Shown here in pieces: positions 32,288 to 40,516 of a stretch of DNA of 64,000 bases. The position numbers were made by a program, and so were the translations under genes. Source of the stretch: DATMFV01 sp035555975 (GTDB lineage Bacteria; Verrucomicrobiota; Verrucomicrobiia; Chthoniobacterales; Chthoniobacteraceae); assembly GCA_035555975.1 (NCBI GenBank), contig DATMFV010000135.1, forward strand, positions 6,568 to 70,567, in the 5' to 3' direction. The notes beneath the pieces were generated by a model, which worked only from the letters and a program-made list of their open reading frames with translations, was not told where the DNA came from and did no database searches. Numbering within the stretch: position 1 is the first letter of the stretch; each line of letters starts with the position of its first letter.

Positions 32288-34333
32288 TCAAATCATTGCC
32301 GAATCGCCATTTTTCTTGCCGTCCTTGCTTTTCTTCCTCCCCTTCTTGCGGCGGAGAAGCCGCCGGTATTTACGGTAGTAGAGGATGGCGCTCCGGCGGC
32401 GGTGATCGTGGCGGACGTTCCCGAAAAGGCGAACGAGGCGGTGCGGGAGGGCGTCGGCCGGGCGTGTGAGATGATGCGTTTTGCCGTGGAACGGGCCACG
32501 GGGGCGAAGCTGGAGATCATCCCGGCCACGGGTGCCATTCCCGAGGGGAAAAGGGCGATTCTCATCGGCGGCGGCCGCCGGGCGAAAGCGGCGGCGGTGG
32601 AGATGAGGCCGCTGCCGGTCGAAGGGTACGGCGTCATCGTCCAGCCGGAGCGGTGCGTGCTTTACGGCGATCTCGCTGCCTTTGAGACGGAGGACCCCCG
32701 CCCCAAATACCCCGAATACCCCGCGCCGTGGGCGGCCACCCCGTTCTTTGCCGTGGCGGAAATCGTGCAAAGCCGGTGGCATGGCCGCTGGCTCTGGCCG
32801 GGGCCGGACGGCTTCGCGATACCCGCGCAAAAAAATCTCTCCCTGGCCGTGGGGGACGAAACCTTCCGGCCCAAGCTCCGGATTCGCTGGTTTTCCGGGC
32901 CGAGAGTCGCCCCCGACGGCACCGGCATCCGCGATAAAAAGCGGTACATCGTCGCACCGGACCAGACGGAAGCATGGGACCACTCCATGCGGGAACTGGC
33001 CGACTGGTATTACTTCCACCGGTTCGGCTCCCGGCTGCTGCGCGGCTCCCAGCATAGCTTCCATCACTGGTGGGAAAAATATCACGCCGCCGAGCCGGAC
33101 CTTTTTGCCCAGCCGCCTCCCGGCTTCCAACAGCCGTGGTCCCGGCCCGACCGGGTGAAGCTTCGCGACGGCAATCCGAAAGTGTGGGAACGCATTCTGG
33201 AGGAATGGCGCGCCGCCGGGCGACCTGCGCAGTGGGGCATCGGCCCGAATGACGGCAACGGCTTCTGCACCGCGCCGGAAAGCATGGCGCTCGACGAACC
33301 GCCCAACCAGGACCCCGAAACGGTCTGGCGCGGCGACGGCAATCTTTCCGCGCGCTACAGCCGCCTCTGGAGCCGGATTCTGGAGCAGGTGCGCGAGGAA
33401 AACCCGCAAGCCGAGTGGACCACGCTGATCTATGGTTGCTACAACAGCCCTCCGGCTCAGGGTGTGGATTTGCACAACCTTCTCGGGGCGTTCGTCCACG
33501 GGTGGACTCCCGCTGCGCGGACAAGTTGGAGCGCCTGGCGGAACGCGGGCGCCCGCCTTTACCTGCGGCCCAACTGGTTCCACATCGGCTCGGCCGCCCC
33601 ATACATCCAGCCGCATGCCATGGGGAGTTTCATCCGCTGGACAATCGAAAACGGCAGCCTCGGCTTCTACTTCGACGGGTTGGAAGGCCAATGGGCCAAT
33701 CAGGGGCTCACCTACTACCTGATCGCCCGGCTCGGCGAAGACCCAAAGCTGACGGTTGACGCCATCACGGATGAATACACTTCCGCCTTTGGCGCGGCAA
33801 AGCCGCTGATCGCGGAGTACCTCCGCTATTGGGAAGACCACGCCACCGCGCTGGCGTATCCGATTCCCGTGGGCGGTTCGCTTTCCGTCAGTTCGGAAAG
33901 CCGCTATGAACAACTGGTGCGGGAAAAAGGGATACCGAAGCATCCGCTCGGCGGCAGCCACCACGCGCTTCCCTACTTCTACGGCGCGGACGTGGTGGAA
34001 CCGGCGCAGGCTCTTTTGCAGCGGGCCGCGGAAGCCGTCGGGGACGACCGCCCCGAGGTGCGCCGGCGGGTCCGTTTCCTGCAACTCGGGCTGGAGCACC
34101 TCATCCTGACCCGGGACGCCGTTGCCCTTGCCTTCAAAGTGCGGGACAACCCTTCCGCAGAAAACCGGGAGGCGTTCCTGCAAAAACGGAAGGAACTGCG
34201 CGCCTTCCGCAAAAAGGTAACGCCGCTCAACGTCGTCTCCGAGGTTATCAGCAACAATGAGGAGCGGAGGCGCAACAGCCCGGCCACCGGCGCGCGCATC
34301 CTGCCCGAGCGACTGGAAGACGGGGGAATTTAG
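32261..34333 (+). CDS. Secreted DUF4838 protein, putative glycoside-active (cassette B)
   Basis: A 690-residue protein from the first of two duplicated starts (32261); 682 residues from the second at 32285, which gives the cleaner signal peptide MSNHCRIAIFLAVLAFLPPLLAAE. The N-terminal ~110 residues resemble the alpha/beta domain that precedes GH20/GH67-type barrels (VIVADVPEKANEAVREGVGRACEMMRFAVERATGAKLEI). The DUF4838 core has HSFHHWWEKYHAAEPDLFAQ, WGIGPNDGNGFC, LYGCYNSPP-like strands and ARLYLRPNWFHIGSAAPYIQP, with a C-terminal helical part. Activity of the family is unproven; a hydrolase on a uronate- or hexosamine-containing glycan is a reasonable guess. It is clearly paralogous to the lipoprotein at 38.5 kb. 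Confidence 0.85.
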   Translation: MSNRSLPFMSNHCRIAIFLAVLAFLPPLLAAEKPPVFTVVEDGAPAAVIVADVPEKANEAVREGVGRACEMMRFAVERATGAKLEIIPATGAIPEGKRAILIGGGRRAKAAAVEMRPLPVEGYGVIVQPERCVLYGDLAAFETEDPRPKYPEYPAPWAATPFFAVAEIVQSRWHGRWLWPGPDGFAIPAQKNLSLAVGDETFRPKLRIRWFSGPRVAPDGTGIRDKKRYIVAPDQTEAWDHSMRELADWYYFHRFGSRLLRGSQHSFHHWWEKYHAAEPDLFAQPPPGFQQPWSRPDRVKLRDGNPKVWERILEEWRAAGRPAQWGIGPNDGNGFCTAPESMALDEPPNQDPETVWRGDGNLSARYSRLWSRILEQVREENPQAEWTTLIYGCYNSPPAQGVDLHNLLGAFVHGWTPAARTSWSAWRNAGARLYLRPNWFHIGSAAPYIQPHAMGSFIRWTIENGSLGFYFDGLEGQWANQGLTYYLIARLGEDPKLTVDAITDEYTSAFGAAKPLIAEYLRYWEDHATALAYPIPVGGSLSVSSESRYEQLVREKGIPKHPLGGSHHALPYFYGADVVEPAQALLQRAAEAVGDDRPEVRRRVRFLQLGLEHLILTRDAVALAFKVRDNPSAENREAFLQKRKELRAFRKKVTPLNVVSEVISNNEERRRNSPATGARILPERLEDGGI

Positions 34334-34411
34334 TTACGGACCTCCGCGTCCGCCGCCCGGTTTTGAGTCGATGCGGAAGCCCCAAGTGCGGCGCGCGCCA
34401 TCGAAGGCGTT

Positions 34412-35665
34412 TTACCCAAGTGAAGACGAATGGTCGAGCGCTGATCCCGACCAGTTGGCCCGCGCGACCCGCAGGATATTGCCGCCGACCACCTTGGCGA
34501 TCGTTTCGTCGCTGTGTCCTCTCTGCACCATGCCGACGGTGAAAAGCGGCCAGTTCGTCCACGCCAGGCTTTCGACCTGCCGCGGCTGGCTCCAGAGATG
34601 TTCATGAAGCAGCGGGTCCTTGGGCGGCCAGAGCGATTCCCAGCGCGCACGGGTCTTGAGGCGGAAGCGGGCCTTTTCCGATGCTGCCGGAGCGGCAATG
34701 CTGCGGTAGGCGCGGTCGGTGCCGATCGTCACCGCATCCGCCCCGAAAGTCTTCACCAGGTAGTCGATGTGATCAAGAAACGCCGTGATGTCGCCGCAGC
34801 CGCCGAGAAACGCGGGGACATTGGTGACCCCGATCGTCCCGCCGGTGTCGACCACGGCCCGGATCACCTCGTCCGGCTTGGCGCGGATGTGGTGGTTGAT
34901 GGCGTCGGCCACCGAGTGGCTGACCACCACCGGCCGGGTGGAAACGCGCGCGGCGTCCAGACAGGTCTGCCAGCCGGTATGTGCGAGGTCGACAATCACC
35001 CCGAGGCGGTTCATCTCGCGGATGGCCGCCTGGCCAAAATCGCTCAACCCGCCGTCGGTCGGCTCGCCGCAGCCGTCGCCCATCGGGTTGCGCCGGTTGT
35101 AGGTCAGGTGCATCATCCGCACTCCCAACTGCGCAAAAACACGGACGAGGCCGAGTTCCTCCTCCGGCGTCTGCTGATCGCCGACGAGCGGAATCCCGTT
35201 GCCGGTAAGGTAAATGGTCCGTTTCCCCGCCTTGAAAGCGGCTTCGATCCCATCGACATCGTGCGCGCGGGCCAGAAGCTCCGGCATGGAATCGATCAGG
35301 TGAACATACCGCGCCAGACGCTTGAGGAGGCGGGTCGGCTGGTTGCCCTCCTCCCCGGCGTTGAGGAAAATGCAGGACACGCCGGCGGCTTCCCACGCTT
35401 CGCGGTACTCCCGGCGAAGCTCCGCAGTTCGCAGCCAGCCGAGCATGCCGTGCTCCTCATGAAGATCCCGCAGTTCCGTACTCGACGCATTTTCATCAAG
35501 CAGCGCGTTGCTCTCCTCCGGCACTACCGGCGCGTGCAACCCGAGGCCGTACGACTCCGCCACCAACACCTGCGAGTGGAGTTCCAGCCCGTGTTCGAGC
35601 TGGCTGGCCGACGGTTTCAGGAGATCAAGGGCGACATTGCGGGCGTGTTCGATGGCAGCGTTCAT
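34412..35665 (-). CDS. M19 (membrane dipeptidase) family protein with degenerate first metal site
   Basis: A 417-residue protein with the M19 barrel: LGVRMMHLTYNRRNPMGDGC, GGLSDFGQAAIREMNRLGVIVDLAHTGWQTCLDAA, VVVSHSVADAINHHIRAKPDEVIRAV, GTIGVTNVPAFLG, LDHIDYLVKTFGADAVTIGTDR and IAKVVGGNILRV. The second-site His residues (DLAHTG, VVSHS) and the Asp of IGTDR are kept. The N-terminal HxD pair is not seen, and the bridging Glu of the usual (V/I)EGG motif is replaced (IYLTGNGIPL). Standard dinuclear dipeptidase activity is therefore doubtful. The ATG at 35665 (MNAAIEHARN) is preferred over one 18 codons upstream. It stands alone between cassettes B and C. Confidence 0.82.
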   Translation of the reverse strand: MNAAIEHARNVALDLLKPSASQLEHGLELHSQVLVAESYGLGLHAPVVPEESNALLDENASSTELRDLHEEHGMLGWLRTAELRREYREAWEAAGVSCIFLNAGEEGNQPTRLLKRLARYVHLIDSMPELLARAHDVDGIEAAFKAGKRTIYLTGNGIPLVGDQQTPEEELGLVRVFAQLGVRMMHLTYNRRNPMGDGCGEPTDGGLSDFGQAAIREMNRLGVIVDLAHTGWQTCLDAARVSTRPVVVSHSVADAINHHIRAKPDEVIRAVVDTGGTIGVTNVPAFLGGCGDITAFLDHIDYLVKTFGADAVTIGTDRAYRSIAAPAASEKARFRLKTRARWESLWPPKDPLLHEHLWSQPRQVESLAWTNWPLFTVGMVQRGHSDETIAKVVGGNILRVARANWSGSALDHSSSLG

Positions 35666-35871
35666 GAAAAAGCAATAGAGACAAAAGGCGAGTAAGAGGG
35701 GCTGGCCGGTCGCTGTCAAGCGAATCGGATGCAGGGAACACCGACGCGCATCCGCCCATCAGTCCGGAGGTCCGGTTTTTCCGGCGGGAAGATAAATTTC
35801 CACTGGCAGTCTGCGGGGTTTGCTTCCACTCTTCCACTCTGCTCCTGCGCCAGGTTTCCTGAAAAATACCG

Positions 35872-36630
35872 ATGCCCACTTCCCTTGACCCGCTTCCACC
35901 CGGTTTCCGGCTGATCGCTCATCGCGGCGCTTCCGTCCGCGCGCCGGAAAACACCGCGGCGGCTTTCCGTGCCGCGTACGAAACCGGCAGCCGCGAGGTT
36001 GAAACCGATGTGCAGTTGACGAGCGACGGGGTGGCCATCCTCTGCCACGATAAGACGCTCGTCCGCTACGGCCATGGCGACCGGCATGTCGAAGCCTGTT
36101 CGTACGGCGAACTGGCGGAACTCGACTTCGGCTCATGGTTTGACCCGGCCTTTTCGGAGGAGCGGGTCGTGCGGCTCAGTGACTTTCTGGCGGAGTTTTC
36201 CATGCTCCTGCGGCTCCATATCGAACTCAAGGGGGCCTCGCCGACCCTCGCCGCCGCCACGCTCGACCTGGCGCAGCAATACGGCGCGGCGTCGCAGTCG
36301 GTCTTCACCTCGTTTTCCTTTGAGCAACTGGAACGGGCCCGGGCTCACCGCTCGCAGGCGCGGCTCGGGTGGCTGGTGACCGAAATCAACGACGAAGTGC
36401 TCGGGAAAGCGCGCGAACTCGGCCTTTTCCAGATCTGCCCCAAAGCCGGAAACCTCACCGCCGACGCGATCAACCGCGCCCTGGAGGTCGTGCCGGAAGT
36501 CCGCGCCTGGGGCTGCCCGCGCCATCTCGAAGAGGCGCGCCTCTGTGTCCGCCGGCTTCAATCGACCGGGTGCAGCGGCATTACGATCGACGAGCCGCTC
36601 TGGATCGATCCCGGCACCCTCGCGGTCTGA
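35872..36630 (+). CDS. Glycerophosphodiester phosphodiesterase
   Basis: A 252-residue GDPD-fold enzyme that hydrolyses glycerophosphodiesters to glycerol-3-phosphate and an alcohol. Motifs: LIAHRGASVRAPENT (catalytic His, then Glu of PENT), EVETDVQLTSDGVAILCHDKTL (metal Glu and Asp, second catalytic His), LHIELKGAS (metal Glu). The strand-helix repeats of the TIM barrel continue to GITIDEPLW. There is no signal peptide, so it is cytosolic and more like UgpQ than GlpQ. A single gene, divergent from the M19 gene. Confidence 0.93.
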   Translation: MPTSLDPLPPGFRLIAHRGASVRAPENTAAAFRAAYETGSREVETDVQLTSDGVAILCHDKTLVRYGHGDRHVEACSYGELAELDFGSWFDPAFSEERVVRLSDFLAEFSMLLRLHIELKGASPTLAAATLDLAQQYGAASQSVFTSFSFEQLERARAHRSQARLGWLVTEINDEVLGKARELGLFQICPKAGNLTADAINRALEVVPEVRAWGCPRHLEEARLCVRRLQSTGCSGITIDEPLWIDPGTLAV

Positions 36631-36676
36631 CCAACCCCGCCAGACCTTCCGCCGGATTTCACTCCCGAAAAACCGG

Positions 36677-36724
36677 TTGACAAAAAGCTGAACCGTTTTA
36701 GTATTTAGCTAAATCGGTTCAGCT
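36677..36724 (+). promoter_or_regulatory. Promoter overlapping a 16-bp dyad operator for the LacI-type regulator
   Basis: TTGACA at 36677-36682 is a consensus -35. TATTTA at 36702-36707 is a possible -10 (19-base spacer). A long dyad spans both: 36686-36701 (AGCTGAACCGTTTTAG) pairs with 36709-36724 (CTAAATCGGTTCAGCT) at 15 of 16 positions. A second small palindrome, AACCGGTT (36671-36678), lies just upstream. The LacI gene starts 23 bases later, so autoregulation is very likely. Confidence 0.75.
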
Positions 36725-36747
36725 TTCATCGTTTTCCGCCCCTTTCC

Positions 36748-37794
36748 ATGGATACCCTTTCCCAACCGGTCACAATTCCCACCCTCCGGCATGTTGCCAA
36801 ACAGGCGCGGGTCAGCCTTTCCACCGCCAGTTCCGTAATGAACGGCCATGCCGAGCGGTTGCGCATCTCCGCCAAGACGCAGGAGCGGGTCCTGACCACG
36901 GCCGAGCAGCTCGGTTACCAGCCAAACCCGCTGGCGGCGGGACTTCGCCTCAAACGCTCGCAGTCGATCGGCGTCCTCTGGTCGTTTGCCGGTCCCCACG
37001 GTTCCAGCCAACTGGTGCGCAACTTCAGCGGGCAGGCGATGCAGCATGGCTACAGCACACTGGTCTATGACACTCTTAACGACCCGGAACTGATCGTCAG
37101 CCAACTCCGCGCCGCCGCCAAAAACCGGGTTGACGGCGTGGTCTTTGCCATCGGGCGCGCTTCCATCAAGCCGTTCCTCCCCTTGCTCGAAAAACTGCCC
37201 CACGTCGTTCTGGTAACGGCCCGACCGTACGACGATCTGCCGTTCCTCCAGATCATCCATTGCATGACCCGCGCCTTGCACGACGCCGTCCACCACCTGG
37301 TCGCCGCAGGGCGGGACCGCTTCGCGTTTATCGGCAGCCTCCCGGGCAACACCTCCAAAACGGAAGCGATCAGTGCCGCGCTCAAAGCCGCCGGACTCTC
37401 CCGGCCGTTGAGTCTTTTCCATTGTTCGGAAGCTTTCCCCTTTTCCCAGAAAGAGGAGGACTGGAGTTTTCGCACCCACCCCGAGTTTACCTCCGCCAAC
37501 GCCATTTTCGCCGCCACCGACGAAATCGCCGCCGCCGTCACCTCCGCCCTTCATGAGGCGGGGCGGAAGGTGCCCGAAGAGGTCGCCGTGGTCGGCTTCA
37601 ACAACAGCCCGTTTGCCTCCCTTTTCACACCGCCGCTTGCCAGCATCCAGCGGTTTGACGATCTCCTCGCCCACCGCGCGATGGAGCGGATCATCGCCGC
37701 CATTGAAGAGCGGCACGATGCCTTTCCCCATACCGAAACCATCAACATGGAATTCATCTGGCGCTCCTCCGCCGGTGCCCCTCCCGCCCCATGA
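36748..37794 (+). CDS. LacI family transcriptional regulator (cassette C)
   Basis: A 348-residue repressor: a LacI HTH at residues ~10-60 (TLRHVAKQARVSLSTASSVMNG, then the hinge-helix region LGYQPNPLAAGLRLKRSQSIGVLW) and a type I periplasmic-binding-like effector domain (VDGVVFAIGRASI, HDAVHHLVAAGRDRFAFIGSLPGN, AIFAATDEIAAAVTSALHEAGRKVPEEVAVVGFNNSPFASLFTPPLASIQ). The effector is likely a sugar. It overlaps the downstream pseudopilin gene by ATGA (37791-37794) and is therefore part of the same transcript as cassette C. A dyad operator lies in its own promoter. Confidence 0.94.
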   Translation: MDTLSQPVTIPTLRHVAKQARVSLSTASSVMNGHAERLRISAKTQERVLTTAEQLGYQPNPLAAGLRLKRSQSIGVLWSFAGPHGSSQLVRNFSGQAMQHGYSTLVYDTLNDPELIVSQLRAAAKNRVDGVVFAIGRASIKPFLPLLEKLPHVVLVTARPYDDLPFLQIIHCMTRALHDAVHHLVAAGRDRFAFIGSLPGNTSKTEAISAALKAAGLSRPLSLFHCSEAFPFSQKEEDWSFRTHPEFTSANAIFAATDEIAAAVTSALHEAGRKVPEEVAVVGFNNSPFASLFTPPLASIQRFDDLLAHRAMERIIAAIEERHDAFPHTETINMEFIWRSSAGAPPAP

Positions 37795-38486
37795 GCCTGC
37801 CCCTCCTCCCACGACGCCGGGCCGATGCCGTCTCCCTGACGGAAACGCTCGTCCTCCTGCTGGTCTTCGCATTTCTTGCCGCGCTGCTGCTGCCGGCCCT
37901 CTCCAATGCCCGCAGCAAGGCGGGGGTGATCGGCTGCCTCACTCACCTGCGTGCCTTTGGAGCGGCCTTTCACGCTTTTGCGGGCGATCACAACGGCCTC
38001 CTGCCACAGGATGAAGCCCCCCTGCCCCCTTCGGGAACCATCCGCAACTGGCCCCACCATGTCGGCTCCTACCTTTCCGTTCAGTACGGCACCTTTTCCA
38101 CCGCATCGAATGAAACGATCGCCAAAAGCCCGTTTTACTGCCCGGCGGAGAAGGAAGTCGTCAAGCCGTGGATCTCCTACAGCATCAACCGGGAACTCAA
38201 TCTGCGGCTCTTCGGCCAGGCGTCCTACATCCGGCTGCCCGAACTCGCCTCTCCCGCTCACTACGTGCTGCTGGCTGACTCCCACGCCTATTTTTACATC
38301 CCGAGCGACAGCCGCAAGAAAATGACCGAGTGGGCCGGGCTCACCCGCCGCCACAACGGTCAGCCCAACTTTCTTTACGCCGACGGGCATGCCGCCCCGT
38401 TTACCGAGAAACTTCTCGGCCTGAGCGATGCCGGAGGCAATGCCCCGCTTTACCGAAGCCTCTGGCAGGCGCGTTACCGCCCCTGA
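37791..38486 (+). CDS. Divergent pseudopilin-like protein with H-X9-DG motif (cassette C)
   Basis: A 231-residue member of the same family as those at 17.2, 31.5 and 55.6 kb, but with a weakened prepilin site: ADAVSLTETLVLLLVFAFLAALLLPAL lacks the Gly before cleavage and the Phe/Leu at +1, while keeping a Glu. The rest is typical: GVIGCLTHLRAFGAAFHAFAGDHNGLLP, FYCPAEKE and the C-terminal RRHNGQPNFLYADGHAAPF (His-X9-Asp-Gly). The altered leader could mean that it is not cleaved and stays as a membrane-anchored protein. It is translationally coupled to the LacI gene. Confidence 0.85.
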   Translation: MSLPLLPRRRADAVSLTETLVLLLVFAFLAALLLPALSNARSKAGVIGCLTHLRAFGAAFHAFAGDHNGLLPQDEAPLPPSGTIRNWPHHVGSYLSVQYGTFSTASNETIAKSPFYCPAEKEVVKPWISYSINRELNLRLFGQASYIRLPELASPAHYVLLADSHAYFYIPSDSRKKMTEWAGLTRRHNGQPNFLYADGHAAPFTEKLLGLSDAGGNAPLYRSLWQARYRP

Positions 38487-38508
38487 AATCTTCCGGAATT
38501 TTTTCCCC

Positions 38509-40485
38509 ATGCCGATCTTTCGCCGACATTTACTTCCTTTTCTGCTGCTGGCCTGCGCTCTCCTGCTTTCCGCCTGCCAACCCGTTCTGGAAAGAAACCG
38601 GGAGGCTGCCGTGCCGCTTGTCCGCGACGGTCGCGCCACGAGCGCCATTCTTCTTCCGAAGAATGCCGACCCTGCGTTGCGCAAACTCGCCGCCTCTTTT
38701 GCCGCCACCGTCCGCCGCTCGACCGGGGCGGAAATCCCGCTGCTAGCCCGGGAGGAAGCCGCCGCCCTCCCTCCGGGCCATACCCGGGTCTATCTCGGCC
38801 CCGGTCCGGAAGCCGAAACCGCCGGGCTGCGTCTGGAGGAGATTCCCGAAGAAGGCTACCGGCTTGTCGTACAGGAAGGGGCGGTTTTCGTCCTCGGGCG
38901 CGATACCGACTCATCGCAGCCGACCCGCTGGGCGCTCAACCGGATTCTGGAGGAACAACTCGGCGTCCGCTGGCTCTGGCCCGGTGAACTCGGCACCTAC
39001 GTTCCCAGGCATGCAAATCTGGAGCTTCCCCTCGCCGATCTCCGCTACCAGCCGCAGCTCTCCCTGCGCCGGTTACGGATCAGCGCCAACTCCCCGATCT
39101 CCACCGATGATCCTGTCCTGAACGAGCGGCTTTTGCGGGAAGCAAAGGAGTGGGCGGCCAACCACCAGTCCGGAAACCGTTCGCAAGCCCGCTTCGGGCA
39201 TGCCTTCGTCCACTGGTGGGAAAAGTACGGCAAAGCCCATCCTGACTACTTCGCCGAACCTCCGCCCGATACGGAAAACCCGGCGCTCAAGCACCCTGAT
39301 CGGGTCAAGCTCCGCCTCTCCAACCCGGCTGTCATCGAGCAGATCGCCGCCGAATACCGCGAAGCGGGCAGCCCGCCGTACTGGAATGTCTGCCCCAACG
39401 ACGGCGGCGGGTTCGATCTTTCCGAAGCGACCCGGGCGTGGGACATTCCGCAAGGCCAGTCTCCCGACGACATCTGGAGCGCCCGCGCCAACCTCACGCC
39501 CCGTTTCGTTGAATTCTGGAACCGGCTCCACCGGCGGCTAGCGGAGAGCAACCCGGAAGTCCGCCTCTCCACCTACGCCTACTATGCCTACAAAATCCCG
39601 CCGCCTGCCGAACGTCCGCTGACGGCGACCACCGCCATCGGCATCGTGCCGGGGTACAAGGACCAGGAACTCTGGGAAGGGTGGGCCGCACAGCCGGGGG
39701 TTGCGGAACTTTACCTGCGCCCCAACTGGGGACACATCGGCGCGAACGCCCCGTACCTGCCGCTCCGGGACATGGCCCGGTTTCTCAACTTTACCCGGAA
39801 ACACAAAATGGCGGGGTTTGACCTCGACTCGATCGTTGGCTTCTGGAGCACGCAGGGGCTCAACTACTACCTCTGGGCCCGGGCGCTCTCGCAGCCGGAA
39901 GTCTCCGTCGAAGCCGTGATCGAGGAGTATTGCTCCGCCTTCGGCGCGGGTGCGTCGCACATCCGGGCCTATTTCGACCACTGGCTGCGCCTGACGGACG
40001 ATTACGCCTACCCCGAAACGTACGCCCTGCACGACCCCGAGGCCGAACACGGCCGGTTCATGAAACTGGTCCGCGAGGGGAAGACGGAAGTCAACTTCGT
40101 GCGCGGGCCGCGCTACGCCCTTCCCTATCTCTACACCGACGCCGTGCTGCAACCGGGCGAAGAACTGCTCGACAAGGCGCGCGCCGCCATTGGCGAAGGG
40201 GATGCCGAAGCCGCCGCGCGGGTGGAATTCCTGCGGGCCGGGCTGGAGGAACTGCGCGCCACGCGCGACCTCATCGCGCTGGCCCGGAGCCTCGGCCCCC
40301 GCCCCACTCCCGCGCAACTGGACGCGCTCCGGCAAAAAGACGAAGCGCTCGAAGCGATCCGCACCCGCCACACCGCCGGGCACGCCGTCTGGGGCGCACG
40401 CCTCACCCTTTACGAAAACCGCTATCGGGTTCCGATCCGCCCCAAAACCCTTCCCCTGCCCAGCCTGAACCTGGACGGGCTGTAA
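38509..40485 (+). CDS. DUF4838 lipoprotein, putative glycoside-active (cassette C)
   Basis: A 658-residue protein from ATG 38509, with a lipoprotein signal (MPIFRRHLLPFLLLACALLLSACQ, lipidated Cys at 23). An N-terminal alpha/beta domain (LAASFAATVRRSTGAEIPLL ... YRLVVQEGAVFVLGRDT, and WALNRILEEQLGVRWLWPGE) is followed by the DUF4838 core with GHAFVHWWEKYGKAHPDYFA, WNVCPNDGGGFDLSE and LYLRPNWGHIGANAPYLPLRD. It is a paralogue of the 32.3-kb protein, with the same WWEKY and PNDG motifs. Its lipid anchor instead of a plain signal peptide suggests a different cell location. Direct neighbours are the pseudopilin upstream and a PEP-CTERM gene downstream. Confidence 0.86.
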   Translation: MPIFRRHLLPFLLLACALLLSACQPVLERNREAAVPLVRDGRATSAILLPKNADPALRKLAASFAATVRRSTGAEIPLLAREEAAALPPGHTRVYLGPGPEAETAGLRLEEIPEEGYRLVVQEGAVFVLGRDTDSSQPTRWALNRILEEQLGVRWLWPGELGTYVPRHANLELPLADLRYQPQLSLRRLRISANSPISTDDPVLNERLLREAKEWAANHQSGNRSQARFGHAFVHWWEKYGKAHPDYFAEPPPDTENPALKHPDRVKLRLSNPAVIEQIAAEYREAGSPPYWNVCPNDGGGFDLSEATRAWDIPQGQSPDDIWSARANLTPRFVEFWNRLHRRLAESNPEVRLSTYAYYAYKIPPPAERPLTATTAIGIVPGYKDQELWEGWAAQPGVAELYLRPNWGHIGANAPYLPLRDMARFLNFTRKHKMAGFDLDSIVGFWSTQGLNYYLWARALSQPEVSVEAVIEEYCSAFGAGASHIRAYFDHWLRLTDDYAYPETYALHDPEAEHGRFMKLVREGKTEVNFVRGPRYALPYLYTDAVLQPGEELLDKARAAIGEGDAEAAARVEFLRAGLEELRATRDLIALARSLGPRPTPAQLDALRQKDEALEAIRTRHTAGHAVWGARLTLYENRYRVPIRPKTLPLPSLNLDGL

Positions 40486-40516
40486 AAGAAACCACAACCC
40501 CTCGACTCCAATCCTC

